From: Pontiella desulfatans
GTDB lineage: Bacteria > Verrucomicrobiota > Kiritimatiellia > Kiritimatiellales > Pontiellaceae
NCBI RefSeq assembly: GCF_900890425.1
Contig: NZ_CAAHFG010000001.1
Location: forward strand, 3,162,001 to 3,226,000
DNA: 64,000 nt
Direction: 5' to 3'
Shown: in pieces, positions 23,002 through 33,413 of the stretch
How the letters are laid out: every line of letters starts with the position of its first letter
How positions within the stretch are numbered: position 1 is the stretch's first letter
Translations under genes and position numbers: made by a program
The notes under the pieces: model-generated
Database searches by the model: none
Told to the model about the DNA's origin: nothing
Seen by the model: the letters and a program-made list of their open reading frames with translations, nothing else

Positions 23002-25464
23002 ATGAATCATAGAAATCTCTTATTATTGGCTCTTTCGATTACCGTGTTGACCACCATGCGCTCCGGTGCCCAGGGGGGGCCGCCCGCCGCGCCTGCGGGG
23101 AGGCCGTCCGCTCCGGCGCCCACGGCGAAACCCACCCCGGCCACCGCCCAGACCGTTCGCCCAACGCCCGCCATCGCGGCGGCGCCGGCCCCCAAGACCA
23201 GGCCTTCCTCCAAAAAGGAGGGGGAACTCGTTACGTTTGCCATGGAGCAAATGGACCTTGACCTGGTGATGGAGCAGTATTGCGACTGGACGGACAAGAT
23301 CTACCTGAAGACCGATGCCGTTAAAGCCAGCATCACGCTCCGCTCGGATAAGAAGATCCCCGTTTCAGAGGCCATTGAAGTGGTGGAGGCCATCCTCGCC
23401 ATGAACAACATCGCCTTGGTCCCCATGGGTGAAAAATATCTTAAGGTGGTCTTGGCGACGGCTGCCGATCTGACCGCCCAGGGGCTCGACATCAACATGG
23501 ATCCGAGTTTGGCATTCAATGCCTCGGACAAGTTTATCACGACCATCATCCAGCTGAAGAACGTTACGATTCCGGAAGTCCAGGCCGCCGTCCAGCATGT
23601 CCTGCACACCTATGGCAAAATCCTGACGCTGGAGCGTAGCAACAGCATTATGATCACGGATACGGAGGCGAACATCAAACGCGCCCGCGAACTGATCGAG
23701 TTCATCGACCAGGCCACCGCCCAGGTTGAGCCGAAGATCTACCAGATCCTCTATGCCGATGCGACCGAGATTGCGTCGAAGATCAATGAGATTGTTGCGG
23801 CGGCGCAGGGCGATCAAAAAACAGCCACCCAGATTCCCGTCGGCAACCCCTATGCCCGCACCCCCCCCGGCGTCATCCGCGCGGGAAGCCGTTCTTCAGC
23901 CGAAGCGGCCCCGACCGCAGCCACGGTCACGGGCACGGAGAGCGGCAGCAATGTCATCATCCAAGGAACCGTCAAGGTGATGGCCGACGACCGCACCAAC
24001 ATTATCATCATCTTTTCGCTGGAAGATAACTTCGCCTTCTTTGACAAAATCATCAAGGTGCTTGACGTTGAGGTTGAACCGGCCACCACGTTCGAGGTCA
24101 TCAACCTCGAATATGCTGATGCCGTTGAGCTTTCGGGAACCATTAACGACCTCATTGGCGCGGCCAGCAGTTCGCGCTCTTCGGGATCGAGCTCCAGTTC
24201 CCGCACGGGTTCGAGCAGTTCCCGCACAGGTTCGAGCAGTTCCCGCACCACGGGTTCCGGCAGCTCGCGGTCGACGGCACCCGGCAGCTCGTCCTCCTCC
24301 TCCCGCATCACACCCAACGCCCTTCCCGCCGCCGGAGCAGCATCCATTGAAAACCTCAACCGCCTTTCGGAAGACACCAAGGTGCTGGCCGACGAAAGAA
24401 CCAACGCCATTCTGCTGATGGGCAGCAAGAGCGACATTGCAGCCATCAAGCAACTGATCAAAAGCCTGGACGTGATGCTTGAACAGGTGGTGATCGAGGC
24501 CGCCATCTTCGAGATCGGCCTTTCCGACTCCCTTCGCCACGGAATCGACTGGCTCTACAAATCCTCCGACCTGGATAAGGTCGGCGCATGGGATGGCAAC
24601 AACCTCATCACCAACGGAGGCATCGAATCCGTTGCATCCGGAGCCCTCACCTATTACCAGAACATCACCGGCATCAACACCGAGATTGCGATCAACCTCG
24701 CTGCAACCGACAACGATGCAACCCTGCTCGCCACGCCGGTTATCATGACCACCGACAACACGGAAGCAACGCTGAGCATTGGCGAACAACGCCCCGTCGT
24801 GACCTCCACCGATTCCTACGTCAGCGGCTCAGGATCGCAACGCTCGAACTATGAATACAAGGATATCGGCATCCAGCTGACCGTGACACCGCGCATCAAC
24901 CCCCAAAGGTTTGTCGTGATGGAACTGGAACAGAAGGCCGACCAGCTTGGCGGAAACGTCAGCATCGACGGCAACGAGGTTCCGATCATCCTAAACCGCG
25001 AGTTCGGTGCATCCATCGCCGTCCCCGACGGTGGCACCGTTGCCCTGGGGGGTCTGATCACCACCGAAAAGAGCGACAATGTCACAAAAATTCCCATTCT
25101 AGGCGACATCCCTTTTCTCGGCCGCTACCTGTTCAGCTCGGTCAGCAAATCAGAAACGCAACGGGAACTCGTCGTCCTGATGACGCCCTATGTCATGTCG
25201 AACATGAGCGAAATGGGTAGCCAAACCAAGCGCCTATACAAGGGAACGAACCTAAGGCAGGAAAATTGGAAAGGCTCCTGGTCCGAGAGCCAGCTTCGCG
25301 ATATCCCCGACCCCATCGAAGGCGAGGAAGCGATGGAGCCCGACTACCAACCGACCCAACCGGTTATCACCCCGGAGCCCAACCCCGCCACAGCCCAAGC
25401 ACCGATGGACATGAGCGCGGATGAAATTCTGAGAATGATGGAAGAGCTTGAGGACGCGGAGTAA
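23002..25464 (+). CDS. Secretin (type II/IV-type outer membrane channel)
   Basis: An 820-residue protein. A signal peptide (LLLLALSITVLTT) is followed by a proline/alanine-rich stretch (25-70). Repeated N-domains follow (FITTIIQLKNVTIPEVQAAV, FEVINLEYADAVELSGTI), then the secretin core with VPDGGTVALGGLI and a C-terminal YVMSNMSE region. A serine-rich linker (about 390-440) is built from GSSSSRT-like repeats. It forms the outer-membrane gate for type II secretion or pilus assembly. No other secretion genes are adjacent, so the system cannot be named. Confidence 0.88.
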   Translation: MNHRNLLLLALSITVLTTMRSGAQGGPPAAPAGRPSAPAPTAKPTPATAQTVRPTPAIAAAPAPKTRPSSKKEGELVTFAMEQMDLDLVMEQYCDWTDKIYLKTDAVKASITLRSDKKIPVSEAIEVVEAILAMNNIALVPMGEKYLKVVLATAADLTAQGLDINMDPSLAFNASDKFITTIIQLKNVTIPEVQAAVQHVLHTYGKILTLERSNSIMITDTEANIKRARELIEFIDQATAQVEPKIYQILYADATEIASKINEIVAAAQGDQKTATQIPVGNPYARTPPGVIRAGSRSSAEAAPTAATVTGTESGSNVIIQGTVKVMADDRTNIIIIFSLEDNFAFFDKIIKVLDVEVEPATTFEVINLEYADAVELSGTINDLIGAASSSRSSGSSSSSRTGSSSSRTGSSSSRTTGSGSSRSTAPGSSSSSSRITPNALPAAGAASIENLNRLSEDTKVLADERTNAILLMGSKSDIAAIKQLIKSLDVMLEQVVIEAAIFEIGLSDSLRHGIDWLYKSSDLDKVGAWDGNNLITNGGIESVASGALTYYQNITGINTEIAINLAATDNDATLLATPVIMTTDNTEATLSIGEQRPVVTSTDSYVSGSGSQRSNYEYKDIGIQLTVTPRINPQRFVVMELEQKADQLGGNVSIDGNEVPIILNREFGASIAVPDGGTVALGGLITTEKSDNVTKIPILGDIPFLGRYLFSSVSKSETQRELVVLMTPYVMSNMSEMGSQTKRLYKGTNLRQENWKGSWSESQLRDIPDPIEGEEAMEPDYQPTQPVITPEPNPATAQAPMDMSADEILRMMEELEDAE

Positions 25465-25474
25465 GAAAGCCCCG

Positions 25475-26755
25475 ATGCGGCGCGTCCATTTTATCGGAAT
25501 TGGCGGGGTCGGAATGAACGGCCTCGCCCAGCTCGCCGCCCAATCCGGATATTCCGTCAGCGGCTCCGACCGCTCCTACGCCCCCGAGGCCGGGCTTTTC
25601 CAATGTCTGGAAAAGCTCGGCATTAAGATTTTTCCACAGAACGGTTCCGGTATCTCCAATACCACGGATCAAGTGGTGTTCAGCACCGCCATCGAGTCCG
25701 ACAATCCCGACATTCAAGCCGCCCAAACCCAAGGCGCTCCCCTGCTCCACCGCGCGGAATTCCTCAAGGAACTCATTGGAGACGACGAACTGATCGCCGT
25801 TGCCGGAACCGCCGGAAAAACCACGACCACCGGGTTGCTCGGTTGGATTTTCGAACATCTTGGCAAAGATCCTTCCGTCTACAACGGCGCGGCGGTGCTC
25901 AATTGGAAAACAAACGGTGTGCTTGGAAACGTCCGCAAAGGCAACTCCAAGCTATGGATCATCGAGGCCGACGAATCCGACAAGTCGTTCCTCAACTTCC
26001 ACCCCGCCCACTCCATCATCACCAACATCTCAAAAGACCACTACGAACTCGACGAGCTCCACGACCTCTTCGACCAGTTTGAATCCCAAACCAGCGGCAT
26101 CACCATCAGGGGTCGCATCAGGGGTCGGTCCTCGGATTTAAGCGACCCCTTAAACCCGAGGACCGACCCCTCCCGCATTCAAATGCTCGGGAAACACAAT
26201 GCAGAGAACGCCCTGTGCGCCATGCGGCTTTGCGAGACGCTTGGCTTGGACATGGATCGGGTGAGGGAGGCCGTAGGCACCTTCCGCGGCATCGAACGCC
26301 GACTGGAAATCGCCGGGAAGACCAACGGCATTACCGTGATCGACGACTATGCCCACAACCCCGCCAAAATCAAGGCAGCGCTGTTGGCGGTTGCGGAGAA
26401 ATATGGAACCGTTCACGCGTTTTGGCGTCCACATGGATTTACCCCTCTCTTCCAGAATATGGAGGAGTTGATCCAGGTTTTTTCCGAGCACTGGAACCAG
26501 CATGGCGGATCGATTTTCATACTGCCGGTCTTTTATGCGGGAGGAACGGTGCAGCGGAATGCGAGTTCGGAGGATCTGGTCGACCGGCTTGAATCGACTG
26601 GCGTTGCGGCGAAGCTTGTGCAAGATTATGACGCACTGCAATGCGAACTGGAAACATGCGCGGCCGCGGGCGATGCCATCCTGGGAATGGGCGCCCGAGA
26701 CCCCGAACTGCCACAGTTCGCGAAACGACTGGTTTATGGATGGAAGAACAGCTGA
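25475..26755 (+). CDS. MurC-like Mur ligase with in-frame palindrome
   Basis: A 426-residue Mur ligase with an ATG at 25475. GIGGVGMNGLAQL begins the nucleotide-sugar domain. GTAGKTTTTG is the ATP loop (MurC usually has GTHGKTTTT), then EADESDKSFL, TNISKDH, GKHNAENAL and DDYAHNPAKIKAAL. Between TNISKDH and GKHN I would expect about 60 more residues in typical MurC. That stretch is short and partly made of a perfect palindrome (26121-26170). It could be a UDP-N-acetylmuramate-alanine ligase, a related Mpl-type enzyme or a paralogue. The 3' end overlaps the next gene. Confidence 0.8.
   Translation: MRRVHFIGIGGVGMNGLAQLAAQSGYSVSGSDRSYAPEAGLFQCLEKLGIKIFPQNGSGISNTTDQVVFSTAIESDNPDIQAAQTQGAPLLHRAEFLKELIGDDELIAVAGTAGKTTTTGLLGWIFEHLGKDPSVYNGAAVLNWKTNGVLGNVRKGNSKLWIIEADESDKSFLNFHPAHSIITNISKDHYELDELHDLFDQFESQTSGITIRGRIRGRSSDLSDPLNPRTDPSRIQMLGKHNAENALCAMRLCETLGLDMDRVREAVGTFRGIERRLEIAGKTNGITVIDDYAHNPAKIKAALLAVAEKYGTVHAFWRPHGFTPLFQNMEELIQVFSEHWNQHGGSIFILPVFYAGGTVQRNASSEDLVDRLESTGVAAKLVQDYDALQCELETCAAAGDAILGMGARDPELPQFAKRLVYGWKNS
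26121..26170. repeat. 50-bp palindromic element inside the MurC-like gene
   Basis: GGGGTCGGTCCTCGG (26121-26135) and CCGAGGACCGACCCC (26156-26170) are perfect 15-bp inverted repeats. Inside, TTTAAG and CTTAAA pair again. It is read in frame, contributing GRSSDLSDPLNPRTDP to the protein. Confidence 0.85.
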
Positions 26756-27552
26756 CAATCGAGAGTCCGAAAAACCCGCGAGTGAAGGCGGCGGTGAAAT
26801 TGCGCAAGGGCAAGGTCCGGACAGAAACCGGGCACACCCTCGTTGAGGGGTGCCGGGAAATGAGCCGCGCATTCGAGAGTGGTTGGCGATTCATCGAGCT
26901 ATACTACTGCCCGGAACTCTATCTTGCCATCGATGAAGACCAACTGGTTTCGAAAATCCGTTTGAGCGGCGTGCCGGCCTTCCGGTGCTCGGAGGAGGCC
27001 TTCCGCAAAATGTCGTACCGGACCACACCGGACGGTTTAATGGCACTCTCCCCGCTGGTTGGCAAGAAACTCGCTGAGCTCGATCTACCTGAAAATCCGC
27101 TGATCCTGGTTGCAGAGGATTTGGAAAAACCCGGCAACCTGGGCACAATCCTTCGGACGGCCGATGCCACCGGGGTGGATGCAGTAATCGCTTGCGACCA
27201 CAAAACCGACATCAACAACCCCAATGTAATCCGCGCGAGTATTGGCACCTTGTTTTTTATGCCGGTGGCTGAAGCCTCAACAGAGGAAACCCTGCAATGG
27301 TTGGCGGAGCGTGGAATCCAGTCGCTTGCCGCGGTTCCGGGAACGGAGCAGGAATACACGGAAGTTGATATGACTAGAGGCACCGCCATTGTCGTGGGAG
27401 CAGAGGACGAAGGGCTTACGGAGCAATGGAAAAATGCGGCCGACATCCGGGTTGGCATACCGATGTTGGGGAAAAACGACTCGCTGAACGTCTCCACCGC
27501 CGCCGCCATCCTGCTGTACGAGGCCGTTCGCCAGCGCCGAAAGGTGAGATAG
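26740..27552 (+). CDS. SpoU/TrmH-family RNA 2'-O-methyltransferase
   Basis: A 270-residue SPOUT methyltransferase. The N-terminal substrate-binding domain (SPKNPRVKAAVKLRKGKVR) is followed by the knot motifs EDLEKPGNLGTILRTADATG, IVVGAEDEGL and LNVSTAAAILLYEA. It methylates a ribose in rRNA or tRNA using SAM; the exact site is not readable. The ATG at 26740 overlaps the MurC-like 3' end by 16 bases; upstream starts lie deep inside that gene. Confidence 0.9.
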   Translation: MEEQLTIESPKNPRVKAAVKLRKGKVRTETGHTLVEGCREMSRAFESGWRFIELYYCPELYLAIDEDQLVSKIRLSGVPAFRCSEEAFRKMSYRTTPDGLMALSPLVGKKLAELDLPENPLILVAEDLEKPGNLGTILRTADATGVDAVIACDHKTDINNPNVIRASIGTLFFMPVAEASTEETLQWLAERGIQSLAAVPGTEQEYTEVDMTRGTAIVVGAEDEGLTEQWKNAADIRVGIPMLGKNDSLNVSTAAAILLYEAVRQRRKVR

Positions 27553-27741
27553 CGCGCCACATTTCCTGAAATTTGTAAATATTGACAAAATACTCAACGT
27601 TTCTTACTTCACTTGCCCGCAATTGGCGAAAAGATTTTTTGGCACTCCAGACCGAATCAAGAGTTTATTATTCAACGAAAAACATTGCATTAGGAAGGAT
27701 CGGCTGTACGCTTCAGGAAAACGGACGGAAGGAGGTTGGTT

Positions 27742-27921
27742 ATGGCTACCAATCCAGCAGGAAAAGGAACAAAGACCATTGGCATCAACATGAAGTTGGA
27801 GATGGCCAAGGAGCTGGAACGCCGCGCAGCGTCGATGCAGCTCTCAACCGGTGCCTATTGCAAAATCATCCTGGGAGAATGGATTAAGTCCGGAAGGAAG
27901 CTTAAGCTCCAGGAAATGTAG
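27742..27921 (+). CDS. Small basic RHH-like protein
   Basis: A 59-residue protein starting MATNPAGKGTKTIGINM, with GGAGG upstream. A short strand (KTIGINMKL) followed by two helices (MAKELERRAASM, STGAYCKIILGEWI) is the plan of ribbon-helix-helix DNA-binding proteins. It stands alone with its own terminator, so a small transcription regulator is plausible. Confidence 0.6.
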   Translation: MATNPAGKGTKTIGINMKLEMAKELERRAASMQLSTGAYCKIILGEWIKSGRKLKLQEM

Positions 27922-27945
27922 GGCACCATTCGCATACCGCTAGAT

Positions 27946-27986
27946 AAAACCGATGGCCTTCAGCAAGGGCATCGGTTTTTATTTTT
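27946..27986 (+). terminator. Rho-independent terminator
   Basis: AAAACCGATG and CATCGGTTTT form a 10-bp stem with an inner GCCTT/AAGG pair, followed by a T-rich tail. Confidence 0.85.
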
Positions 27987-28016
27987 TCAGCCGTCTGCAT
28001 ATGACATGATGATTGC

Positions 28017-28952
28017 ATGCGTGATGAAAATCATTTTTCCATAGTAGGGACCGGGGCGGTTGGCGGCTATTATGGCGGCTTGCTGCAAAAAGCCGGATTC
28101 GATGTCCATTTTCTTCTGAACTCGGATTACGACCATGTTCGAAAGCATGGACTTGCGATCGATTCCCCCAATGGCAACTTTGAGCTGGCACCCGTTAATG
28201 CCTATGACGATCCCCGTAACATGCCCCGGTGCGATGTGGTGGTGGTTGCCCTCAAAACGACGGCCAATGCAGTCCTCCCCTCGATTTTGCCCCATTTGGC
28301 AAAGGATGACGGGATTGTGCTGACCTTGCAAAATGGACTTGGAAGCGAGGAGGAAATTGCGGAGATCGTCGGGCCGGACAAGGTCATCGGCGGCCTCTGT
28401 TTCCTTTGTTCGAACAAGGTTGCCCCCGGGCATATCCGGCATCTTGACTATGGGCTGATCACCCTTGGTGAATACAGGAAGGACGGTTCGGCGGGGGGGA
28501 TCACGCCCAGGCTTGAAAAACTAGGTGGAAACCTGCAGGCCGCCGGAATCCCCATTCGCCTGGTCGACGATCTTGCCCTCGCCCGCTGGAAAAAACTGGT
28601 CTGGAACATTCCCTTCAACGGGCTTTCCGTTGTCCGGAACGAACTGACGAACGAACTCATTGCGAATCCGGAAACAAGGGCGCTCTGCGAAACGCTGATG
28701 AACGAGGTTGCCGCCGGAGCCAAGGCCTGCGCCCGTCCGATCGACCCCGCTTTCATGGAAAAGATGATCGCGGACACCGAAAGAATGGAACCGTATGCGC
28801 CCAGCATGAAACTGGATTTCGACCGAGGCAACCCGATGGAGATCGAAAGCATCTATGGCAACCCGATCCGGGCGGCCCGTGCCGCCGATGTGGCTATGCC
28901 GGAGACCGAAAAACTCTACCGCCAGCTACTGGCAAGCCACCTCGCTATTTAG
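28017..28952 (+). CDS. panE: Ketopantoate reductase family protein
   Basis: A 311-residue protein with the N-terminal NADP-binding GTGAVGGYYGGLL, then VVALKTTANA and TLQNGLGSEEEI. The helical C-domain contains KLVWNIPFNGLSV and a DRGNPMEIESIYGNPIR signature. This is the PanE (2-dehydropantoate 2-reductase) pattern, giving pantoate for coenzyme A. Paralogues with other substrates are common, so the symbol is tentative. It may be co-transcribed with the reductase gene at 29012. Confidence 0.85.
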   Translation: MRDENHFSIVGTGAVGGYYGGLLQKAGFDVHFLLNSDYDHVRKHGLAIDSPNGNFELAPVNAYDDPRNMPRCDVVVVALKTTANAVLPSILPHLAKDDGIVLTLQNGLGSEEEIAEIVGPDKVIGGLCFLCSNKVAPGHIRHLDYGLITLGEYRKDGSAGGITPRLEKLGGNLQAAGIPIRLVDDLALARWKKLVWNIPFNGLSVVRNELTNELIANPETRALCETLMNEVAAGAKACARPIDPAFMEKMIADTERMEPYAPSMKLDFDRGNPMEIESIYGNPIRAARAADVAMPETEKLYRQLLASHLAI

Positions 28953-29011
28953 ACGGAGTTGCATTTAGCCGATCAATCGTGGATAACCTCCGGCAACAAC
29001 ACGAGGTTTCC

Positions 29012-29674
29012 ATGCTTAATCTGGACTATACCGAGCACGCTGTTCTCGATGTGCGAATGGCCAACGACGATCTTTTTGAACTGGTTCTCAAGCGCGATGG
29101 CCTTGAATTCTCGCCGGGGGATTGCGTTGCCATCTACACCGATCAAGAAAAGTCGCGCCCCTACAGCATTGCCTCCGGGCCGGATGAAGAGGAACTGCGC
29201 TTCGTGGTTCGCTCGATGGATGGGGGGGAGGTTTCCCCGTGGCTAATGCGGCAACGGCCAGGCGGTTCCGTCCGCATCACCCCGCCCTTCGGCTGGTTTC
29301 GGCCGGGCCAGGATATCGGAACGGCCGACTTTGCCTTTATTGCCACGGGGACGGGCATTGCCCCCTTCCTCTCCTACATGAAGAGCGGTGCACGCGCACC
29401 CACGCAATGCCTCTATGGGGTGCGACACGAGACCGACTCCGTGGGCTTCGGGGATCTCAAAGCTTTCTGCCCCACCCGGCTCGCGGTCTCCAGGGAGCAA
29501 AGCGGGCATCATTTCGGGCGGGTCACGGACTTGCTCGACACGCTTCCGCTTAACGAGCAGGTTCACTATTACTGCTGCGGGCTGGAGAGCATGGTCAACG
29601 ATGTTTCCGCCTGGTTGCAGGCAAAAGGGATTGACCTATCCAGGATCCACCGCGAAGTCTTCTTCCATGGATAG
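29012..29674 (+). CDS. Ferredoxin-NADP reductase-like flavoprotein
   Basis: A 220-residue protein with an FNR fold. RPYSIAS is the flavin-binding motif, FAFIATGTGIAPFLSY the nucleotide-binding loop, and YYCCGLESMVNDVSAWL the C-terminal region; the last residues are REVFFHG. The start at 29012 has GAGG at the right distance. It probably transfers electrons between NAD(P)H and a ferredoxin-like partner. Confidence 0.82.
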   Translation: MLNLDYTEHAVLDVRMANDDLFELVLKRDGLEFSPGDCVAIYTDQEKSRPYSIASGPDEEELRFVVRSMDGGEVSPWLMRQRPGGSVRITPPFGWFRPGQDIGTADFAFIATGTGIAPFLSYMKSGARAPTQCLYGVRHETDSVGFGDLKAFCPTRLAVSREQSGHHFGRVTDLLDTLPLNEQVHYYCCGLESMVNDVSAWLQAKGIDLSRIHREVFFHG

Positions 29675-29734
29675 GACTTATTTTCACCTATTGTTCATTG
29701 CTTTGCCGGAGGCCCGGCGCTAAACACCCCCGCC

Positions 29735-30718
29735 ATGAACCCGATTGTTGTATGCGCACTCTATAAATTCGTGGCGTTGGATGATTATGAAACCATGCGC
29801 CAGCCCCTATTGGATTTTTTGAATGAACAAGGAATCCGGGGAACGATTCTGCTTGCGAACGAAGGAATGAATGGAACGGTGGCCGGGAGCCGGTCGGCCA
29901 TCGACGCCCTCCTGCACCGCCTAAAATCGGATCCCCGGCTTGCGGGGCTGGAACACAAGGAATCATTCCACGCAACCCATCCGTTCTACCGCACGAAGGT
30001 TCGACTCAAGAAAGAGATCGTCACGCTCGGGGTGGAAGGCATCAACCCCCGCCATGCTGCGGGAACCTACGTTGCCCCCGGTGACTGGAACCAGCTCATC
30101 AGCGATCCGGAAACGGTCTTGATCGACACCCGCAACGACTATGAGGTGGGCATCGGGACATTCAGGAACGCCGTGAATCCCAATACGGAAACGTTTCGGG
30201 AGTTTCCGGAATATGTTGCCAAGAACCTTGATCCGGCCAAGCACCGGAAAGTGGCCATGTTCTGCACGGGCGGCATCCGTTGCGAGAAGTCCACCGCCTA
30301 TCTAAAGAAGCTTGGCTTCGAGGAAGTCTACCACCTGAAAGGCGGCATCCTGAACTATCTGGAGGAAGTGCCCGAAGAGGAGTCGCTGTGGGAAGGCGAA
30401 TGCTTCGTGTTCGACAACCGAACGTCCGTTCGCCATTCCCTTGAAAAAGGAAGCTATGGCCAGTGCCATGCCTGCCGCATGCCGATTACGGAGGCGGACC
30501 GGCAAAGCGAGCACGATCAGGAAGGGGTCGGCTGCCCCCATTGCCACGGGAAATTCTCGGAAGAGCGCAAGCAACGCTACCACGAGCGCGAACGCCAGGT
30601 TGAACTCGCGCGCAAGCGTGGCGAGGAGCACATTGGCGGAACCGTCTGCGCAACGGCAGAGCACCGGCGAAAACAAAAGCGCGCGAGGAAGGAAGCGGCA
30701 TCAGGACAGCGCGGTTAG
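29735..30718 (+). CDS. trhO: tRNA uridine 5-hydroxylase TrhO (rhodanese fold)
   Basis: A 327-residue YceA/TrhO-type protein. The N-terminal acylphosphatase-like domain ([16 protein letters not shown]) and rhodanese domain ([16 protein letters not shown]) lead to the active-site loop [11 protein letters not shown] cysteine-rich end ([15 protein letters not shown]) is typical. It hydroxylates U34 of certain tRNAs using O2-independent or prephenate-unrelated chemistry in the known family. The last 18 bases overlap the convergent ComEC gene. Confidence 0.92.
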   Translation: MNPIVVCALYKFVALDDYETMRQPLLDFLNEQGIRGTILLANEGMNGTVAGSRSAIDALLHRLKSDPRLAGLEHKESFHATHPFYRTKVRLKKEIVTLGVEGINPRHAAGTYVAPGDWNQLISDPETVLIDTRNDYEVGIGTFRNAVNPNTETFREFPEYVAKNLDPAKHRKVAMFCTGGIRCEKSTAYLKKLGFEEVYHLKGGILNYLEEVPEEESLWEGECFVFDNRTSVRHSLEKGSYGQCHACRMPITEADRQSEHDQEGVGCPHCHGKFSEERKQRYHERERQVELARKRGEEHIGGTVCATAEHRRKQKRARKEAASGQRG

Positions 30719-32233
30719 CACAACGGCACCGCAAACCCCGGCCGCGGCGAACCAACACTGCCGCCGGCTGCTTGCATGGGTGAAAAGATAGATCAGGCTT
30801 CCATACCAGGCAAGCACCGCAAGCAACGGCGGAGGCGACACCTGCCAGGATGATCCAGGAAGCCGGTCCAGCCAACGCACGCACCCCAGCAACAGATCGA
30901 TGAAAACCATGCCCGAAAAGTTGAATACGGAAGAGGCGACCGGCAATAGGATCGACAACCATCCGGACAACACAATGCAGAACGTCAGAGGAACCACAAT
31001 GAGATTGCCAACCAAGGCTATGGGCGAAAACATGCCGAAATAAAGCGCAGCCAACGGGATGGAGGCCAGGCTTGCCGCAAACGATGTAACCACCAGCGAT
31101 CCGGTATAGCCCTTTATCCATCCGCCCTTCAAAAGCCTGTCCGGAACCTTCGAAAACACCATCACGATAAAGACAACCACCGTGAAGGAAAAAATGAAAC
31201 CTGCCGAAAGGAGCTCGGCCGGCCGCATGATCAAAAGGAGTACGGCAGCAAGAGCCACCGACGAGGGAACATCGGGCTTGCGGCGGAACAGCGGGGCCAG
31301 CACAAAGACGCCGGCCATCGCCAAGGCCCGCATGGCACTGGGCTTCATCCCCGTCGAAACGACGTAGAAGAGAAGCAATGGCAAGAGCCAGACCCCGATC
31401 CAGTCGCGCGGAACGCCGAGCGACTTCAGCACAATGGAAAGAAGCAACCCGACAATGCACACGTGCAGGCCGGAGATGGCGAAAACATGGACTGATCCGG
31501 TGCGACGGAAACGGGAAAGCGTCTCCTGAGGAATCTCCTTTCGATACCCCAGCACCAAGGCCTTCATTACCGCCTGCTGCAAGGGATAGCCCCCGACTCC
31601 CGCTTCAAGGCGCCGAGCGGCGGACTCCCGCCACGCCCGCCCCCAAACGACAGGCGAAAACCGGTTCCTTTCGGAAAGAACCACCTGGCGCCCATCATGA
31701 TCCAACTCTAATTGGATAGTGCTCCCGCCGGGATACAAGCTACGGCAAAGCCGGCCCTCGAGCAGAACCCGCTGCCCATGGCCGACCAGCGATTCCGGGC
31801 GGGCCCCCGTTATGCGGACATCGATCACCCCCCGGCTTTTCACCCAGCCCGAGGATATCGATATGCCCTCCAATCGAAGCGGGAACGTCCAGGTTCCGCG
31901 CGCGCCCGAGCGGTAGGGATGGTATTCGGGGAACCCCGAAACATGGCCAACCACGCCGACGCCGCCCAATGGCAGACGATCCCGGAGTCGATCCACGGAT
32001 GCCCCGCCCTCGAGCCGCGAACCGGAAACCAGGAAATGGCTGGCGGCAACCATCGCAACCACCAGAAAGGTCAACAGGGAGGAGAATCGATTCTGTCGAA
32101 AGAGAAAAGCGAGACCGATCAAAAACAATGTGCCGAAGAAAAACAAGCCAATGGGAACCAACCCCAGGGACGCAAAAAGCATACCCCCTGCAACTGCGCA
32201 GGCCCCCCCAACCATTGGACGCCGGAGCACCAT
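30701..32233 (-). CDS. comEC: ComEC/Rec2-related membrane protein, short form
   Basis: A 510-residue multi-pass membrane protein. N-terminal hydrophobic segments (res 5-60) precede an OB-like soluble part ([14 protein letters not shown]). The competence domain follows, with [31 protein letters not shown] and [16 protein letters not shown]. ComEC carries DNA across the inner membrane in transformation. The C-terminal metallo-beta-lactamase domain of full ComEC (about 750 residues) is absent. It is convergent with trhO and upstream of nothing else in competence. Confidence 0.88.
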   Translation of the reverse strand: MVLRRPMVGGACAVAGGMLFASLGLVPIGLFFFGTLFLIGLAFLFRQNRFSSLLTFLVVAMVAASHFLVSGSRLEGGASVDRLRDRLPLGGVGVVGHVSGFPEYHPYRSGARGTWTFPLRLEGISISSGWVKSRGVIDVRITGARPESLVGHGQRVLLEGRLCRSLYPGGSTIQLELDHDGRQVVLSERNRFSPVVWGRAWRESAARRLEAGVGGYPLQQAVMKALVLGYRKEIPQETLSRFRRTGSVHVFAISGLHVCIVGLLLSIVLKSLGVPRDWIGVWLLPLLLFYVVSTGMKPSAMRALAMAGVFVLAPLFRRKPDVPSSVALAAVLLLIMRPAELLSAGFIFSFTVVVFIVMVFSKVPDRLLKGGWIKGYTGSLVVTSFAASLASIPLAALYFGMFSPIALVGNLIVVPLTFCIVLSGWLSILLPVASSVFNFSGMVFIDLLLGCVRWLDRLPGSSWQVSPPPLLAVLAWYGSLIYLFTHASSRRQCWFAAAGVCGAVVLTALS

Positions 32234-32263
32234 CGCTGGACACGATTCGTTGATGCCATCCTC

Positions 32264-33385
32264 CTAATCCTTCTTCAGCAAGCCATGATAGACCATGCGT
32301 ACTTTGTGCTTAAAGCTGGAAAAGGAATAGTTATCGGCGATCAACTGCTGCCCTTCGGTCGCGATTCCTAGGGAAAAAAGCGGTTCCTGGATTGCGCGCA
32401 GCAAGCCTTCGGCCATGGCTTCGGAACTGGGCAAAACCTGGATGCTATTGAGATCGGTCAGCAACTTGCCGTACGCCGGACTCTGAACGGCCACCAGCGG
32501 CGCCGGAGCCTGGAGGAGTGTGAAAACCTCCTGGTGCAGGTAGCGTCCCCCCGGCTGAGGGACCAGCAGCACGGCATCGGCAATGTCGAGCGCGGAAAGG
32601 AAGGCTTCGGTTTCCTCTGGCAACAGGAACGAACAGCGGCCAAGGATGTCCAGATTGGCCGCCATTTTTTCGGCCTCCTCAACCAGGCTCCCCTTGAAAA
32701 AGAACGAAGCATGGGGAATGGATTCTATGACTTTACGGGTGGCCATCAACAGCTTGCGCAATTCCTTGCGGTTTCCGGGGAGAATACTGCAGACAACCAC
32801 CGAGGAACTTTTGCCTTTGAACCGGTCCAACAAAGCGGAACGGCCAAGGATTCTGCCGCAGAACATCGACTGGGCAGGGATATCCTCGATTTGGTTGATT
32901 CTTGTTTCCTGTGCAAGCCCACGCAAATCGGAGCTTAAGGCGGGACACGAAGACAGCACCATCGAAGCCTGCAAAAGGATGCGTTTTTCCAATCGGGAAA
33001 AATATCCGGGCAAAAGATTCCATAGCCTCGATGGAGCAATGCCCATCGTTCCCGTAAAGCAGCGCGAGGCGGCGTAGACCAACTTGGTTTTCCGGAACCG
33101 GGCAATCCGGGAAAGAAAGACAACCGCCTCATCGACGCCATGCAGACAGTCGTAGCTTTTCCGCCCCGTTGCCCGGAGAACCGCCATGCGCAACCGGTGC
33201 CGGGATGCGGATGCCGTTCCCCCGCCCTCGATAATCCCTATGTTGGGATGCTCCTGCAGCTCGGCATCTGCGGCAACGATATCAATCCGATGCCCCGCTT
33301 CGGCAAGTGCGCGCACCATCGAGACGGCGCGCATTGCCCCGCCCTTGATTGACAGTTCCCCAAAGCATACGAATAGAATATTCAT
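32264..33385 (-). CDS. Glycosyltransferase family 4-like protein
   Basis: A 373-residue protein. The start FVCFGELSIKGGAMRAVSMVRALAEAGH is the typical donor-site opening of GT-B glycosyltransferases. VVCSILPGNRKELRKLL and DAVLLVPQPGGRYLHQEVFTLLQAPAPLVAV correspond to the C-terminal Rossmann half. The EX7E motif is altered. Its substrate is unknown. It lies leftward with the TPR gene upstream and ComEC downstream. Confidence 0.75.
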   Translation of the reverse strand: MNILFVCFGELSIKGGAMRAVSMVRALAEAGHRIDIVAADAELQEHPNIGIIEGGGTASASRHRLRMAVLRATGRKSYDCLHGVDEAVVFLSRIARFRKTKLVYAASRCFTGTMGIAPSRLWNLLPGYFSRLEKRILLQASMVLSSCPALSSDLRGLAQETRINQIEDIPAQSMFCGRILGRSALLDRFKGKSSSVVVCSILPGNRKELRKLLMATRKVIESIPHASFFFKGSLVEEAEKMAANLDILGRCSFLLPEETEAFLSALDIADAVLLVPQPGGRYLHQEVFTLLQAPAPLVAVQSPAYGKLLTDLNSIQVLPSSEAMAEGLLRAIQEPLFSLGIATEGQQLIADNYSFSSFKHKVRMVYHGLLKKD

Positions 33386-33413
33386 AGCCCCCCTATTGTG
33401 ATGGATCGTCTAT

